A stretch of 64,000 nt of DNA from Loripinus fragilis (taxonomy: Eukaryota > Mollusca > Bivalvia > Lucinida > Lucinidae), in the NCBI GenBank assembly GCA_964019695.1, contig OZ026524.1, positions 23,333,656-23,397,655 of the forward strand. Direction: 5' to 3'. The notes below the pieces were generated by a model. It had not been told where the DNA came from, made no database searches, and saw only the letters and a program-made list of their open reading frames with translations. Shown here piece by piece: positions 14,201-21,970 of the stretch. Each line of letters opens with the position of its first letter. Position 1 is the stretch's first letter. Made by a program: the position numbers and the translations under genes.

Positions 14201-17200
14201 TAAAAATTTGAAGCATAACAGATTTTTTCGCACTTATGATGTCACACAGGAAGTAAACCAAGGTTCAAATTAAATACTGAAAATTTACCCATACTTGATT
14301 TGCTGAGTATACATGTATGTTTAACCATTTGTGTAAAGGAAACACATACAGCATGCACAGATCCAGAGGGGTGGGGACAGGGGGTCCCGACCCCCCCCCC
14401 CCCCCCTGAAAAATCACAAAAATATAGTGTTTCTTAGCAATACTGGTCTGGATCCCCTGAAAAATCACAAAGCTACCAAGCTAGCGTTCAATGTTAGGCC
14501 ATCATTGGCACGCCAGCAACTTTAAATGGGATTTCGCTGGCGGGCCGATGATGGCCCGATTTTAGTGGTATTTCAATTTGTATCCACTCATCAACTAAAA
14601 AATACCCCCAAAAAACGTCAAATTTGGACCCCCTCTGAAAAAACTTTCTGGATCCTCGCATGCAAAGGTATGGGACTTTGGCTAACAGAGAAGGCCCAGA
14701 TGAAATGCCACCCTATGTGGCATTTCATCTGGGTCTTCACTGTGTGCTAAAATAAAAACTATCCTCAGGGAATGAACAACATCTTTATTTAGAAATTTTT
14801 ACCTGTGGCCCCTTGCTATGTACAAAGAACCATTCCAGGTTAATGGTATAAAACCATCTGGAAGAATCCAAGATTATACAAAGTGTTGAACAATTACTTT
14901 ATGCCTAATATAATCGCATTAAGTACAGAAATGTTCATTGCTTGATTGCAGCAAAGCAGGCCAAAAGGGCCCATCCTAAAATAGGGGTATCATATATCAT
15001 ATCATAATCGGATTTTTGATTAACGTGCAGGTGCAGGGGCATCATCCACATCAGTGGGCCCCTTTCCAGGTAACTGGCTAGCTGCACGCATAGCAGATCT
15101 CACACCTGATCTCCAGGTGCTCCTTTCTTGAGGGTCAACTGTGGTGAGCTTCCACTCATGGCAGTCTTTCTCTGTCAGTTTCTTCCATGTTTGCTTGGGC
15201 CTCCCTGCCCCCTGCTTGCCGTCAATCTGCATATCATATGCTATTCTGATTGCACCACTCGAACGCACCACATGCCCAAACCAGCGAAGCCTTCTCTCTC
15301 AAAATGAGGTTGAGGTCCTCAAGCTGAAGCTTTGCCAGTAGCTTGCTTGACCTTACCCTGGCCACATCCTCTGGCTTGATACTGCAGATCTGTCTGATCA
15401 TGGCCCTATCATTGCGTTGCAAGCGCTGCAGGTTCGTCTTGGTAAGTGGCCAAGTTTCACTGGCATGGAGCATGGCGCTCCGCACGCAAGAGCTGTACAC
15501 ATGGCCACGGGTCCTGTAAGAGAGGTGGTGGGATGTGAGAACTGGAAGTAGCTCCCTGAACTTCCAGGCGGTTTTCACACGAGTAGTGTCCGCCATTTCA
15601 CAGCCTCCACCAGCAGAAAGCATGTCACCTAGGTAGCAGAAGGAAGCTACCACCTCAAGCTTATCAGGTCCGACCTGGACTTCACTCTGTGGTCTGCCGT
15701 CAATAGGGCGAGCATTTCCCATGCACCGTGCACACCTATAATCAGGATTTGGTGTCAGTCGTTGTAGCCCACTGCATTCCTTATGCACCCAAAGTTTGCA
15801 GCCATTGCAGTGGATGCTGTTGTTGCCTACTCCTGTACGACAGACAGCGCATGGGTATTCACATGGGTCATGTAGAAAAAGATGGGGCCCTCACATAGAC
15901 AAGTGATAAATCAGAAAGGTTGATTACATAAAAGAATCCATATTGACTGGTGTTCAAGTAAATTTGTGCTTCCATGTTCATGATCGCAAAACAGTTTCTA
16001 ATTATCTTAATCTAGCTGTTGTTTTTCTTGTAGGAATATTGAATTTAAGACTAACATTGAAAAAAAACACGAAAATAAATTTTGAAATACGGGATTCGAT
16101 TGTAAATTAGCTGAAAATAGTTACATATTTTTGTACCGCATATGATTCATACAACTGCATGTTGGCCCTGGTAGGTGTCAGACTTGTGCTGATTGCCTTT
16201 CAAATGGGTCAATGGCGCACTCTAGATTGAAGCAGGACTTTATTTAAGAGTGCGTAACAGAAAAATAATTTTCTTATTTCTCAGTCAAAACATATGTTGT
16301 GGGTACTCAAAAGAACCGTATCAATGAGACGGTTCTTTTGAGCACCCAAAACATATGCTAAAATTAATGGGTAAGAAAATATTGACAATTTTACGCTCAA
16401 ATTTTTTGTTTATCTAAACCTATGTTGAAGACTGGTAAATTGTACCATTATTTCCTTGACTGGGCCCGATCTTTTACAGGAAGAACTATACCTGCAACGT
16501 GTGGCAGAACTGGACCAAATCACCGAGTTTAGAGACGGCCAGCGGACGTACCATGAAGATTTACGTAAACAGAGACTTGAAGAGTTCATGGCAGGATTCA
16601 GTGTTATCACGTACAAGCTAAAAGAGATGTACCAGATGATAACACTTGGCGGTGACGCAGAACTGGAGCTAGTGGATTCTTTAGATCCTTTCTCTGAAGG
16701 CATCGTGTTCAGGTGAGAGCAGTAATTTTCAAGGCATTCAATCAGGCCCCGATGTTTTGAAACTTTTTTCATGCTCAACTTAACTGAGCTTGAAAATTCA
16801 TCTGCTTATAAAAACTAAAATACTGAAAAAGAAAAGATTGTTCTTGCTTTAAAACTACTGTATATTTACTGCTAATAAGTGTTAAAATGCCAACAATCAT
16901 TGGCATTTTAACATTTATGAGCATAATAAATTTCATGCTCAATTGAGATGGACATGAAAAGTTATATTACCTCAGGCCTGGCCAACCCTAGTGACAAAAA
17001 ATGAGGTAGTGTTAGACATGAGATTGAAGGGTGGCTTGTTCGAGACTCATCTTAGACACGGTGTTGTGACCTTGAGCAAGACACTTACACTCTGCTTAGT
17101 AGTTATTCAAACCAGGATGATAAGAAAACGTCCATGAATGAAAAATTGTTGACTGGGATGTAAAGCATTAACAGACGCATAAAATGCTAGGCTTGCCAGA

Positions 17201-19940
17201 TATTTTATTTTTCTCAATGAGTTTAATAAATTCAATACTACAGGAGCTTGAATCGGAATGTCATTTGAGTCGTGACATGAGATTTACAACTATGTGGTAT
17301 GAGCGACCAGCAAAATCTCGGATCAGCCTGCTCATATGCGCAGTCTGATCAGAGCCTTTGCTAGTCACTTGAATATTCTATGAGTGTTAAGCTACTGACT
17401 GAACATCAGGCTGCACAATCTTGTCTGAGTCTACACCTGTCAAAATACCACATTGTTGGAAATTACCTGTCGCGGCTCATTTTATCTTATGACACTAAAA
17501 CTGCTTTGAAATCGTGTTTCGGCATCAAATACTATGATATTGCCATATATATATATGCACATTATTTGTATCATTAGGTAACATTACTAAATATGTATTC
17601 AGCTGCTTAGTACTGGTTCAACCCAAGTAGACAGGAAATAATACCATCATGACTGAAAAATTGTTGACTGGGATGTTAAGTTCAAACATAAACAAACTAT
17701 ATATGTGGTGATTATGGGCGTCATAAGGTATTGATATTATGATATTACTAGAAATGTATTCCGCTGCTTAGTACTGGTTCAACCCATGAAGACGGTAAAA
17801 CATCCCAACATGACTGAAAAATTGTTGACTGGGACATAAAGTTAAAACAAACAAACAAACAAAATAAGTAAACCATGAGTGTTTCTTTTTTTCCAGTGTG
17901 CGACCACCTAAAAAGTCCTGGAAGAACATCTCGAACCTGTCTGGTGGAGAGAAAACTTTGAGCTCTTTGGCTCTAGTCTTCGCTCTCCATCATTACAAGC
18001 CAACTCCTCTCTATGTAATGGATGAGATTGATGCGGCTCTCGACTTTAAGAATGTTTCCATTGTAGCAAACTATATTAAGGTAGGTAGAACTTTTCACTT
18101 AACATCTATGGGTAAATGCTATAGTACAGAGATGCCAACCATTCCGATTTTTGCGGAATCATACCATTTTTCGAGGCCGATTTCTGCTCTCAGCCATGCA
18201 TTTGGGAGGGAGGAAGAGGGTACTGTTATTGGTGATATTGAAGCTCGTCTTACAAGAAACTTGTGAGTGCATTTTGTACTTTTATGGCGAAATATGCCAT
18301 ATTCCAGAAAATGTCCCAAGATTCCTGAAAAGTGCAAATCATATTCTTGAAGAGAGCCAAATTAGGGTTGGCATCTCTGTACAATATAACTGGCTTCCAG
18401 AGTAGATGGGGTAATTTAAAAGTATTTTCTTATACCTCAACTATAACATATGTTGTGGGTGCTTGAAAGAACTGTCTCCATGAGAGGGTTCTTTTGAGCA
18501 CCTGAAACTCATGTTTAGATTGATGAATAGGAAAATAATTACAATTTCACCCTGAAAAATGTTGCTTGACTGAACCTATGCATAGAGGATCTAACATGAG
18601 TGCTCATTCTTTTATCATTTATTATTTGTGTTGGAACAAAATGAGAAATAGATCTAAGGCTTTGCTGAGCATCTAACATTTTTCAGAGTTTTATACATTC
18701 AACAAAAGCAGAATTTTAGATTCTATTTATCACATACGACACTAGAATCACTTTAAAGTTGCATGTTTTGGCAAGCAAATTTAAAGATTTCCCTTAAGTA
18801 ATGTGACTTTATGGACGTCATTGAATAATGTTACTGTAATAATTTACAGATTTGATATGCATTAATGCTTTAGAAATAATTCTATTTTTCTTACCTGTAT
18901 AAAGTACAAGAAAATTTATAGCAGTGACAACAGTGTCTGTGTTAGCTTTAAAATATTTGTGTCCAGTCTTTAACTCAAACACGGAGATATTTTCATTAAC
19001 TTAACACAAATGTAAAGCATCATTAGACAATGTGCAAAACACTGTACAAGCACTGTAACTCTAGCTTACATTTAATTTTGGAGTTATTGTCCTCTGAACG
19101 TTGGAAATAGCTGTTTCTTTTTCTGTAATATACTTATGTTTGCTTCATAACTTGAAATTTTTTTGTGATTTTTCACGAGACTCCACACTCTTAAGCTGTC
19201 TAGTGGGGCTTGTCTGAGCCTTGGCTGCTCGTCAGTGCAACAAATATCACATGCACTGACTTAACCCTCTGTATACTGGTAACACATAAACAGGTACTTT
19301 GGCAAACATTGAAGACCCAGATAAAATGCCGCATAATGCGGCATTTCATTAGGGTCTACACTGTTTGCTAAGACTATCATCTTCAGAGAAAGAAACATGG
19401 GTGAAAGCTTTCAGGATTAATCCTGAATTCAGGATTTTGAGGCTGACTTTCCATAGAAAGTCAGCCTCAAAATGCTGAATTAGGGAGATTATAATAGCTT
19501 TTGTGATTAATTTTCAGATTATCTCAACACATTTAACCATTTCAACATGAAATTATTAATTTTTGTAGGCATCCTGCAAGTTTAAAAAATTGAATTTCTA
19601 AAGTTCAGGATTTTGAAAATTTTGTACTTATACCCATGAAGAAATTCAATTTTAGTTAAAACTTATAACCTGTGATCCCTCAATATATACAATGAACCAT
19701 CCCAAGGTTATTGTTTCATATCAGGTGGAAGAACCCATCAGTATAAAAAGGGTTAGTTATTGTTCATGTTGTTTTCAGGAAAGAACGAAGAATGCTCAGT
19801 TCATCATCATCTCACTGAGAAACAACATGTTTGAACTTGCCGACAGACTAGTGGGTATATACAAAACAGACAATTGCACAAAATCAGTGACTATAAACCC
19901 TGGGAAATTAGCTATACCTCTTCAGGAAGTGAATACATAG
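37..19940 (+). CDS. SMC4: Condensin subunit SMC4, hinge to C-terminus (3' half of gene, 14 exons)
   Basis: SMC4 pairs with SMC2 in the condensin complex, an ATP-driven loop-extruding machine that compacts mitotic chromosomes. Exons read from the sequence: 37-239, 1062-1246, 3142-3251, 3913-3960, 4038-4160, 5152-5278, 6657-6708, 7724-7861, 8600-8744, 11305-11478, 13229-13408, 16480-16712, 17897-18080, 19779-19940. All have GT donors and AG acceptors, and the phases join without a break into 2064 nt (687 residues plus stop). That matches the roughly 680 residues from hinge to end in the about 1290-residue vertebrate protein. The order is hinge (exons 1-3, ending in a GTMSGGGKT motif), returning coiled coil (exons 3-11) and the C-terminal ATPase head (exons 12-14: LTLGGDAELELVDSLDPF, LSGGEKTLSSLALVFALHH, PLYVMDEIDAALDF, FIIISLRNNMFE). 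The N-terminal head, with Walker A, and the outgoing coil lie upstream of the window. No canonical AATAAA is obvious soon after the stop. Confidence 0.96.
1062..1246 (+). CDS. SMC4: SMC4 exon b: middle of hinge
   Basis: Follows acceptor TTTTAG and reads PENVHRLFDLVNVQDKNILP, then AFYFALRDTLVANNLDQATR, then a segment ending ELIDQSG-like (GQLIDQS). This is a close match to the conserved hinge helix and strand region. Donor GTAGGT splits the Gly codon. Confidence 0.95.
3142..3251 (+). CDS. SMC4: SMC4 exon c: end of hinge, start of returning coil
   Basis: After acceptor TTCCCAG the exon completes the Gly codon and reads GTMSGGGKTVCKGRMGSS, the glycine-rich end of the hinge found in all SMC proteins. 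It then enters polar coil sequence ending ETKLKK. Donor GTAAAA, phase 0. Confidence 0.93.
3913..3960 (+). CDS. SMC4: SMC4 exon d: small coiled-coil exon
   Basis: A 16-codon exon (EFKLTPKNVSPKFLNE) between a TTTTCAG acceptor and a GTATGC donor. Phase 0 on both sides agrees with its neighbours. The sequence is poorly conserved, so inclusion rests on splice sites and frame. Skipping it would also keep the frame. Confidence 0.7.
4038..4160 (+). CDS. SMC4: SMC4 exon e: coiled coil
   Basis: 41 codons, phase 0, with acceptor TTTCTAG and donor GTATTA. It is rich in Lys, Gln and Glu with heptad spacing (ERLEDFIKQQSKDIQHVQHS), as expected for the returning SMC4 coil. Confidence 0.88.
5152..5278 (+). 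CDS. SMC4: SMC4 exon f: coiled coil
   Basis: Reads ALTEQEETLKGQIVEQEGRV, then KAAAPDEKQLKELEKKVAEF. The APDEKQLKELE stretch corresponds to the conserved APDKKKQK-type kink in vertebrate SMC4. The donor splits a codon, phase 1. Confidence 0.92.
5465..6440. repeat. Minisatellite with higher-order repeat, SINE inserted
   Basis: SMC4 intron f-g contains many copies of a roughly 35-40-bp unit built around GTAAACCTCA, TGTTACCCAATTGATGCATA. Between about 5820 and 6220 the units form a larger block of about 205 bp repeated twice almost unchanged. A SINE interrupts the array at 5550-5762. Confidence 0.85.
5550..5762 (+). mobile_element. tRNA-derived SINE inside the minisatellite
   Basis: A pol III A box (TGGCTCAGTGGTAGAGTGC) and a B-box-like GGTTTGAGCTTG are followed by the central motif TGTGTCCTTGAGTAAGACAC, then ACTGGTTCAACCCAGGATGA and GTTGACTAGGACGTAAAG. 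TGTAAACCT lies at both ends, but that word also belongs to the host array, so the target duplication is ambiguous. The central motif resembles conserved cores of animal SINE superfamilies. Confidence 0.85.
6657..6708 (+). CDS. SMC4: SMC4 exon g: coiled coil
   Basis: 52 nt giving DYQKVAGVAEKLEKEVQ between acceptor CTTTAG and donor GTGAGT, matching the YDAVAEKAGKVEAEV segment of vertebrate SMC4. It leaves phase 2 and joins the next exon as Asp. Confidence 0.92.
6785..6940. mobile_element. MITE family (AGACCCAGATCAGACTG), intact reference copy
   Basis: CCAATCACAACAAAAGTCAT, GAAGCCTCTTGGTCAAACAG, TGTAGACCCAGATCAGACTG and ATAAGTCAATAATGTTAGC. Relatives at 2700-2790 and 21730-21800. The copy at about 24718-24781 continues at 32195-32290 because a 7.4-kb element split it. 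Confidence 0.8.
7724..7861 (+). CDS. SMC4: SMC4 exon h: coiled coil
   Basis: Reads DIHNQIMDIGGAKMAAAQSC, then VDVISKQIDQVTGQITKASV, ending VKTAER across the junction. It matches the INNHKLKAQQDKL ... ITKAQVAIKTADR part of the family. Donor GTATAT. Confidence 0.93.
8268..8540. repeat. Dispersed repeat, family with CAGACCAGCC core
   Basis: AAACCTGTCTTCAGGGTTTA, ACAACAAAGGTGCAGACCAG, TCTGATCAGCGCTTTTGTTA and TTGGAAAGTATCATATCTAG also occur at about 4488-4705, 20345-20475 and 36235-36360. This is a noncoding interspersed repeat of unclassified type, with inverted segments around the core. Confidence 0.7.
8600..8744 (+). CDS. SMC4: SMC4 exon i: coiled coil
   Basis: Reads RNLKKAEEKVKSLLEEIEEN, then KQDIENLEKVLGKLEEEATS, with clear heptads. 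Acceptor ATTGTAG, donor GTAGGT, leaving phase 0. Confidence 0.93.
9052..9164. repeat. Inverted repeat, GTGAGGGTAGGATAGAAAAA arms
   Basis: GTGAGGGTAGGATAGAAAAA then TCCGTCC on the left is matched by its reverse complement ending at 9164, with a GTCATCACTTGGCA / GTGATGACAAGTGG inner pair. A roughly 110-bp hairpin in an SMC4 intron. Confidence 0.85.
9420..9545 (+). mobile_element. Possible 3' end of a CR1/L2-like retroelement
   Basis: GTAAGTCGGTAAATAGCTAT ... AATAAATTTTGTATTGTATT: a polyadenylation-like AATAAA followed by a short (TTGTA)n-type repeat, the usual look of such 3' ends. No coding part is present. Low certainty. Confidence 0.35.
9668..10073. mobile_element. 406-bp CAGGG-ended element (short relative of the 24782-32194 element)
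   Basis: Left end CAGGGTTCACACATGCTTGA, right end the inverse of CAGGATTCATACAGGC. CATTG and CATGG flank it (4/5 match of a possible 5-bp target duplication). The body has CTTGAAAAGTCCTTGAA repeats and a GTGCAGCATATGCTGCAC palindrome, all also found at both ends of the element at 24782. It carries a single TTAA at the point where the larger copy holds a 7-kb insertion. Confidence 0.85.
10167..10370 (+). mobile_element. tRNA-derived SINE with 8-bp target duplication
   Basis: Same family as the copy at 5550. A box TGGTTCAGTGGTAGAGTGC, perfect B box GGTTCGAGCCT, central TCCATGAGCAAGACACAT, tail GGGACGTAAAGAATCAAAT. GCTAAATT occurs at 10159-10166 and again at 10371-10378, an exact target-site duplication that fixes both ends. 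Confidence 0.92.
10838..10925. mobile_element. Hairpin MITE family (GATGAAATGCCGCATAATGC)
   Basis: GGCAAACAGTGCAGACCCAG, then GATGAAATGCCGCATAATGC followed by its inverse and CAGGGTCTGCACAGTTTGC. Copies at 14690-14745, 19290-19375 and 52605-52675. Flanks such as ATATACAATGAACCATCCCA also recur, so the element is longer than the hairpin. Confidence 0.8.
11111..11272 (+). mobile_element. 5'-truncated non-LTR retrotransposon 3' end with TGA microsatellite tail
   Basis: About 90 bp (GCAGCTAGCCAGTTACCTGG ... CCTGCACCTGCACGTTAATC) match the 3' end of the element at 15003-15885 on the other strand. A (TGA)n run of about 70 bp follows directly, to 11272, as expected for elements that prime on microsatellite tails. 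The poly-Met ORF here is this repeat. Confidence 0.85.
11305..11478 (+). CDS. SMC4: SMC4 exon j: coiled coil
   Basis: 58 codons starting DTMKAAETALNDVNKELAKL and ending TKIKHWKKE before donor GTAACA, equivalent to the family's SKIKYWHKE. Its 3' end and donor are repeated two more times in the following intron (see 11748-12260). The acceptor lies shortly after a long TGA repeat. Confidence 0.94.
11534..11611. mobile_element. Hairpin MITE family (CATATGTTGTGGGTACTC)
   Basis: AAATACATGTTGTGGGTACT, then CAAAAGAACCGTCTCAATGA and an inverted copy ending CACCCAAAACATATG. It can fold into one long hairpin. Further copies or fragments: 6462-6537, 11840-11898, 11995-12066, 12365-12432, 16287-16357, 18446-18515, 32521-32556, and pieces near 310 and 3640. 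Several sit in a longer unit with TAAGAGTGCGTACCAAA on the left. Confidence 0.8.
11748..12260 (+). repeat. SMC4: Partial tandem copies of SMC4 exon j 3' end in the intron
   Basis: Words from the end of exon j (CAAAACATCATCAAGGA, AACATTGGAAAAAAGAG) followed by the donor GTAACAGGC recur at 11752-11787 and about 11898-11933. A copy without donor is near 12200. The surrounding intron, including a hairpin MITE, is copied too. These look like local duplications of an exon-intron junction. Confidence 0.85.
12485..12649. repeat. 165-bp near-perfect palindrome
   Basis: TTATTTCATGCCTGTTTGTA ... GACGACCTGATGCACTATTG, loop AGGCCGAAGGCC, then the reverse complement back to ...GGCATGAAATAA. The arms are about 75 bp with very few mismatches. 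A shorter relative (GACAACCTGATGCGTTATTT) is at about 32885-32960. Confidence 0.9.
13229..13408 (+). CDS. SMC4: SMC4 exon k: end of coiled coil
   Basis: 60 codons, from LSNLALTPIDGQ to MKPNMAAIAEYRKK. The MKPN(M/L)(A/G)AIAEY(R/K)KK motif is a hallmark of SMC4 just before the C-terminal head. Phase 0 at both ends. Confidence 0.95.
13585..14200. mobile_element. TA-flanked terminal-inverted-repeat element, 616 bp
   Basis: Left end TACACTGCTCAAAATATTTA, right end its inverse, with GGAACAC inside each end and TA on either side. The TIR of about 28 bp resembles widely distributed Tc1/mariner-like elements in aquatic animals. No transposase frame. Confidence 0.8.
14382..14406. repeat. Poly-C tract
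   Basis: A run of about 17 C, possibly collapsed or miscounted in assembly, within a short AT/GC-mixed repeat (TGAAAAATCACAAA occurs on both sides). Confidence 0.8.
15003..15885 (-). pseudogene. Non-LTR retrotransposon, C-terminal fragment, frameshifted
   Basis: On the minus strand the sequence reads a zinc-binding segment (CEYPCAVCRTGVGNNSIHCN, GCKLWVHKECSGL, DYRCARC), then FCYLGDMLSAGGG, SSCVRSAMLHASETWPLT and RLQRNDRAMIRQICSI. These are the usual features at the end of RTE/L1-like reverse transcriptase proteins. A single frameshift near 15300 separates this from RRLRWFGHVVRSSGAIRIAY, GRPKQTWKKLTEKDC and the stop near 15017. The reverse transcriptase catalytic core is absent (5' truncation). 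The 3' tail is a degenerate ATGAT repeat. It lies in an SMC4 intron in antisense orientation. Confidence 0.88.
16480..16712 (+). CDS. SMC4: SMC4 exon l: start of C-terminal ATPase head
   Basis: Reads EELYLQRVAELDQITEFRDG ... LRKQRLEEFMAGFSVITYKL ... ITLGGDAELELVDSLDPFSE and ends GIVF. This is the strongly conserved neck and head sequence leading to the signature motif. Donor GTGAGA splits a Ser codon. Confidence 0.96.
16975..17175 (+). mobile_element. Degenerate SINE copy
   Basis: Weak 5' tRNA-like part, then GTTGTGACCTTGAGCAAGAC, TGCTTAGTAGTTATTCAAAC, AGGATGATAAG and TTGTTGACTGGGATGTAAAG: the same body as the intact SINEs at 5550 and 10167. Shorter 3' fragments occur at 17600-17675, 17768-17845 and 32655-32830. 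Confidence 0.75.
17263..17480. mobile_element. MITE, ends in TGAGYCGTGACA / TGTCGCGGCTCA
   Basis: A 218-bp element whose two ends are inverted copies (about 30 bp, with CAACAATGTGGTATT next to the terminus). The internal part has CAGCAAAATCTCGGATCAGC and CTGATCAGAGCCTTTGCTAG. Other copies: 21131-21371 (reverse orientation) and 35849-36083. No coding capacity. Confidence 0.8.
17897..18080 (+). CDS. SMC4: SMC4 exon m: signature motif and Walker B
   Basis: Contains SVRPPKKSWKNISNLSGGEK (ABC signature LSGGEK), TLSSLALVFALHHYKPTPLY and VMDEIDAALDFKNVSIVANY (Walker B with catalytic Glu, then the D-loop). These residues act in trans with the SMC2 head to sandwich ATP. Donor GTAGGT. Confidence 0.97.
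19424..19482. repeat. Short palindrome
   Basis: TTCAGGATTTTGAGGCTGAC, TTTC, then the inverse ending CTGAATT. A hairpin of about 25-bp arms in the last SMC4 intron, similar to the other small MITE hairpins. Confidence 0.8.
19779..19940 (+). CDS. SMC4: SMC4 terminal exon
   Basis: Follows acceptor TTTTCAG and reads ERTKNAQFIIISLRNNMFEL, ADRLVGIYKTDNCTKSVTIN, PGKLAIPLQEVNT, stop. The ISLRNNMFE segment is the H-loop region. The last residues diverge from vertebrates. The end of this exon is the seed of the tandem array that follows it. Confidence 0.96.
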   Translation, partial: ERTKNAQFIIISLRNNMFELADRLVGIYKTDNCTKSVTINPGKLAIPLQEVNT

Positions 19941-20235
19941 TGACTTTGAATCCTTGTAAAATTGCTATACCCGTTCAGGAAGTGAATACATAGTGACTTT
20001 GAATCCTTGTAAAATTGCTAACCCGTTCAGAAAGTGAATACATAGTGACTATGAATCCTTGTAAAATTGCTATACCCGTTCAGGAAGTGGATAAATAGGG
20101 ACCATTGCTATACCCATTCAGGAAGTGGATAAATAGGGACCATTATGCCTGACAAGTTTCAGAAAGCAAATACATAGTGACTATAAAGCCTGGCAATTTA
20201 GCTTAACCCCTTCAGGAAGTGAATGCATAGCCATA
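19885..20235 (+). repeat. Tandem array made from the SMC4 stop-codon region
   Basis: The segment around the SMC4 stop (TTCAGGAAGTGAATACATAG, then TGACTTTGAATCCTTG, AAAATTGCTATACCC) recurs about six times with period roughly 55-65 bp and small changes, including the in-frame TAG. It lies in what should be the 3'UTR. Seen directly in the sequence. Confidence 0.85.
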
Positions 20236-20599
20236 AGGAAACATCCTTAAAGACAGTGGGTTTGAAAATGACGACTTCTGCAAAATGAATCAACTTTCCA
20301 TTAAGTCAAACTAATGAAGAAGTGATTGAGGATAGCCACATCATCATAAAACCTGTTTTCATTCTTTACGAACAAGTTGAAACAACAAAGATGCAGACCA
20401 GCCTGTACATCTGAGCAGTCTGGTCAGCACCTTTGTTATTCATTTTCCGGAAAGCTCATTACATTGGCATAATCAGGCCTCTAGATAGAAGTGCATATAA
20501 TTTTCTTATTAAGTGACCAAAACATATGTTGTGAGTACTAATTATGATGGTTTCTCAGATTCAGATTCATCTCCATTTAATTCTTTGCCTACATGGTTA

Positions 20600-20790
20600 T
20601 TTTTCATGCTTTAGTTGTCGTCTGCTGATTTTTTTTCAAAATCAGCCTATTCAAAAATTTCTTTCAGGTATACCATCAGAGTGTCAAACAGTTTGGATCC
20701 AGATCAGGCCGGACAAAATGTCGGGCTGATTTGTTTCCAAACTGTTTGCATATGTAATCAGCAGACAACACTAGTAGGTAAAGAGTTAAA
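20600..20790. mobile_element. MITE family (CAGATCAGGCC palindromic core)
   Basis: GTCGTCTGCTGATTTTTTTT ... AGTTTGGATCCAGATCAGGC, then the inverse and AATCAGCAGACAACACTAGT. Terminal words TCTGCTGATT and AATCAGCAGA are inverted. Copies at 2893-3067, 3395-3575 (reverse) and 7030-7215. Confidence 0.78.
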
Positions 20791-21130
20791 CTTGAAATTG
20801 ATATAACTGTATTAGTTTACAAAATTTTTATTTGAGTATCCAAAAGTTCAGGATATTGGAAATTTAAAACTTGATTACTTTTATATCCTTTAAGATAGTT
20901 TGATAATACATGGTATGAATATATATCTTGCCAAAATTTTGTGATTGATGCGAGGCTGATAGCTCTGCAACACTTACATACCTCCATAAAATGAATTTAT
21001 CGAAATAAATGTTTGGGCACTTAAAGGTGACAACCATGGAAAATGTACAAAATATGAAACCTGAGCATTTTTGCACAGGTTTCATATTTTGCACATTTCC
21101 CACGAACATAACAGCAGAATATAACTATCA

Positions 21131-21371
21131 AATGAGCCGTGACATGTGATTTCTAACAATGTGGCATTTTGACACGTGTTGACTCAGACAAGCCTGTACA
21201 GCCTCCTTTTAGGCATAGAAACTCCAGATGATGTTCAGTCAGTAGCTTAACAGTCATAGAATATTCAAGCGACAAGCAAAGGCTCTGATCAGACTGGGCG
21301 TATGCGCAGGCTGATCTGAGGCTTTGCTGGTCGCACATATCACATTGTTGGAAATCTCAGGCACTGGCTCA
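21131..21371. mobile_element. MITE, second copy of the 218-bp family
   Basis: Starts AATGAGCCGTGACATGTGAT and ends near CCACTGGCTC-like sequence (GCACTGGCTCA). The internal order is inverted relative to the copy at 17263, as expected for a palindromic element. Confidence 0.75.
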
Positions 21372-21970
21372 AATATATTTAAAGAAGTTTATTTTACAAA
21401 CATGTTGTCAACTCATTCTTGAAAGTATTGGAAAAGTAAATCGGAATTTCGACTGTACTATGTAAGGAATGGCAATTCTACCTATAACGGATAGCAGCAA
21501 TATGGCAGTTTTGTACATTGTATTTTTATCATGGTAAAACACAGTTTTGGCAGGAATGGTGGCCGTGGTTAGAATCTTTACTTAGAATCTTTACAACATA
21601 TCTTCCAGCTTGACCCTGACTAACAGGTCCCCATACTGGCACTAACTCATTAAATGCCAACTTAAAAAATGCATTTGAAAATGTCTTCTACTGCATATAT
21701 TTGATAAAATTATTGTCTAATTAGGTATAGAGGCAAATAGTGAGGATTCAGATCAGACTGCTCCTACAGGGAGCAGTCTGATCTGGTTCTACACTTTTTG
21801 TCTAAAATGCTTCTAAAATATTTCAGCAGACAACAAAACTGACATCATTTGTTGTGATTGGCTCTCTAGGTAGTGGGGATTAATAGAATCATGCCTTTTA
21901 AATATTCAAATCACACCTTTTGATTTGGATCTTGTGTTAATACCCAAGATTATTTCTGCTGTGTAATAAT

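Larger units (their letters stand above)
20235..21970. other. Intergenic, repeats only
   Basis: Downstream of SMC4. Holds MITE copies (20345-20475, 20600-20790, 21131-21371, 21730-21800) and a TTTCATATTTTGCAC / AAATATGAAACC hairpin at 21040-21100. No coding sequence recognised on either strand. Confidence 0.7.

Noticed and set aside
15141..15341. Plus-strand frame over the retrotransposon
   Set aside because: It is the antisense shadow of the frameshifted minus-strand element.
16410..16778. 122-residue minus-strand frame
   Set aside because: It is the antisense shadow of a conserved SMC4 exon.
18081..18405. Extension of SMC4 exon m beyond 18080
   Set aside because: The open frame continues by chance. 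The GTAGGT donor and the family alignment place the exon end at 18080.
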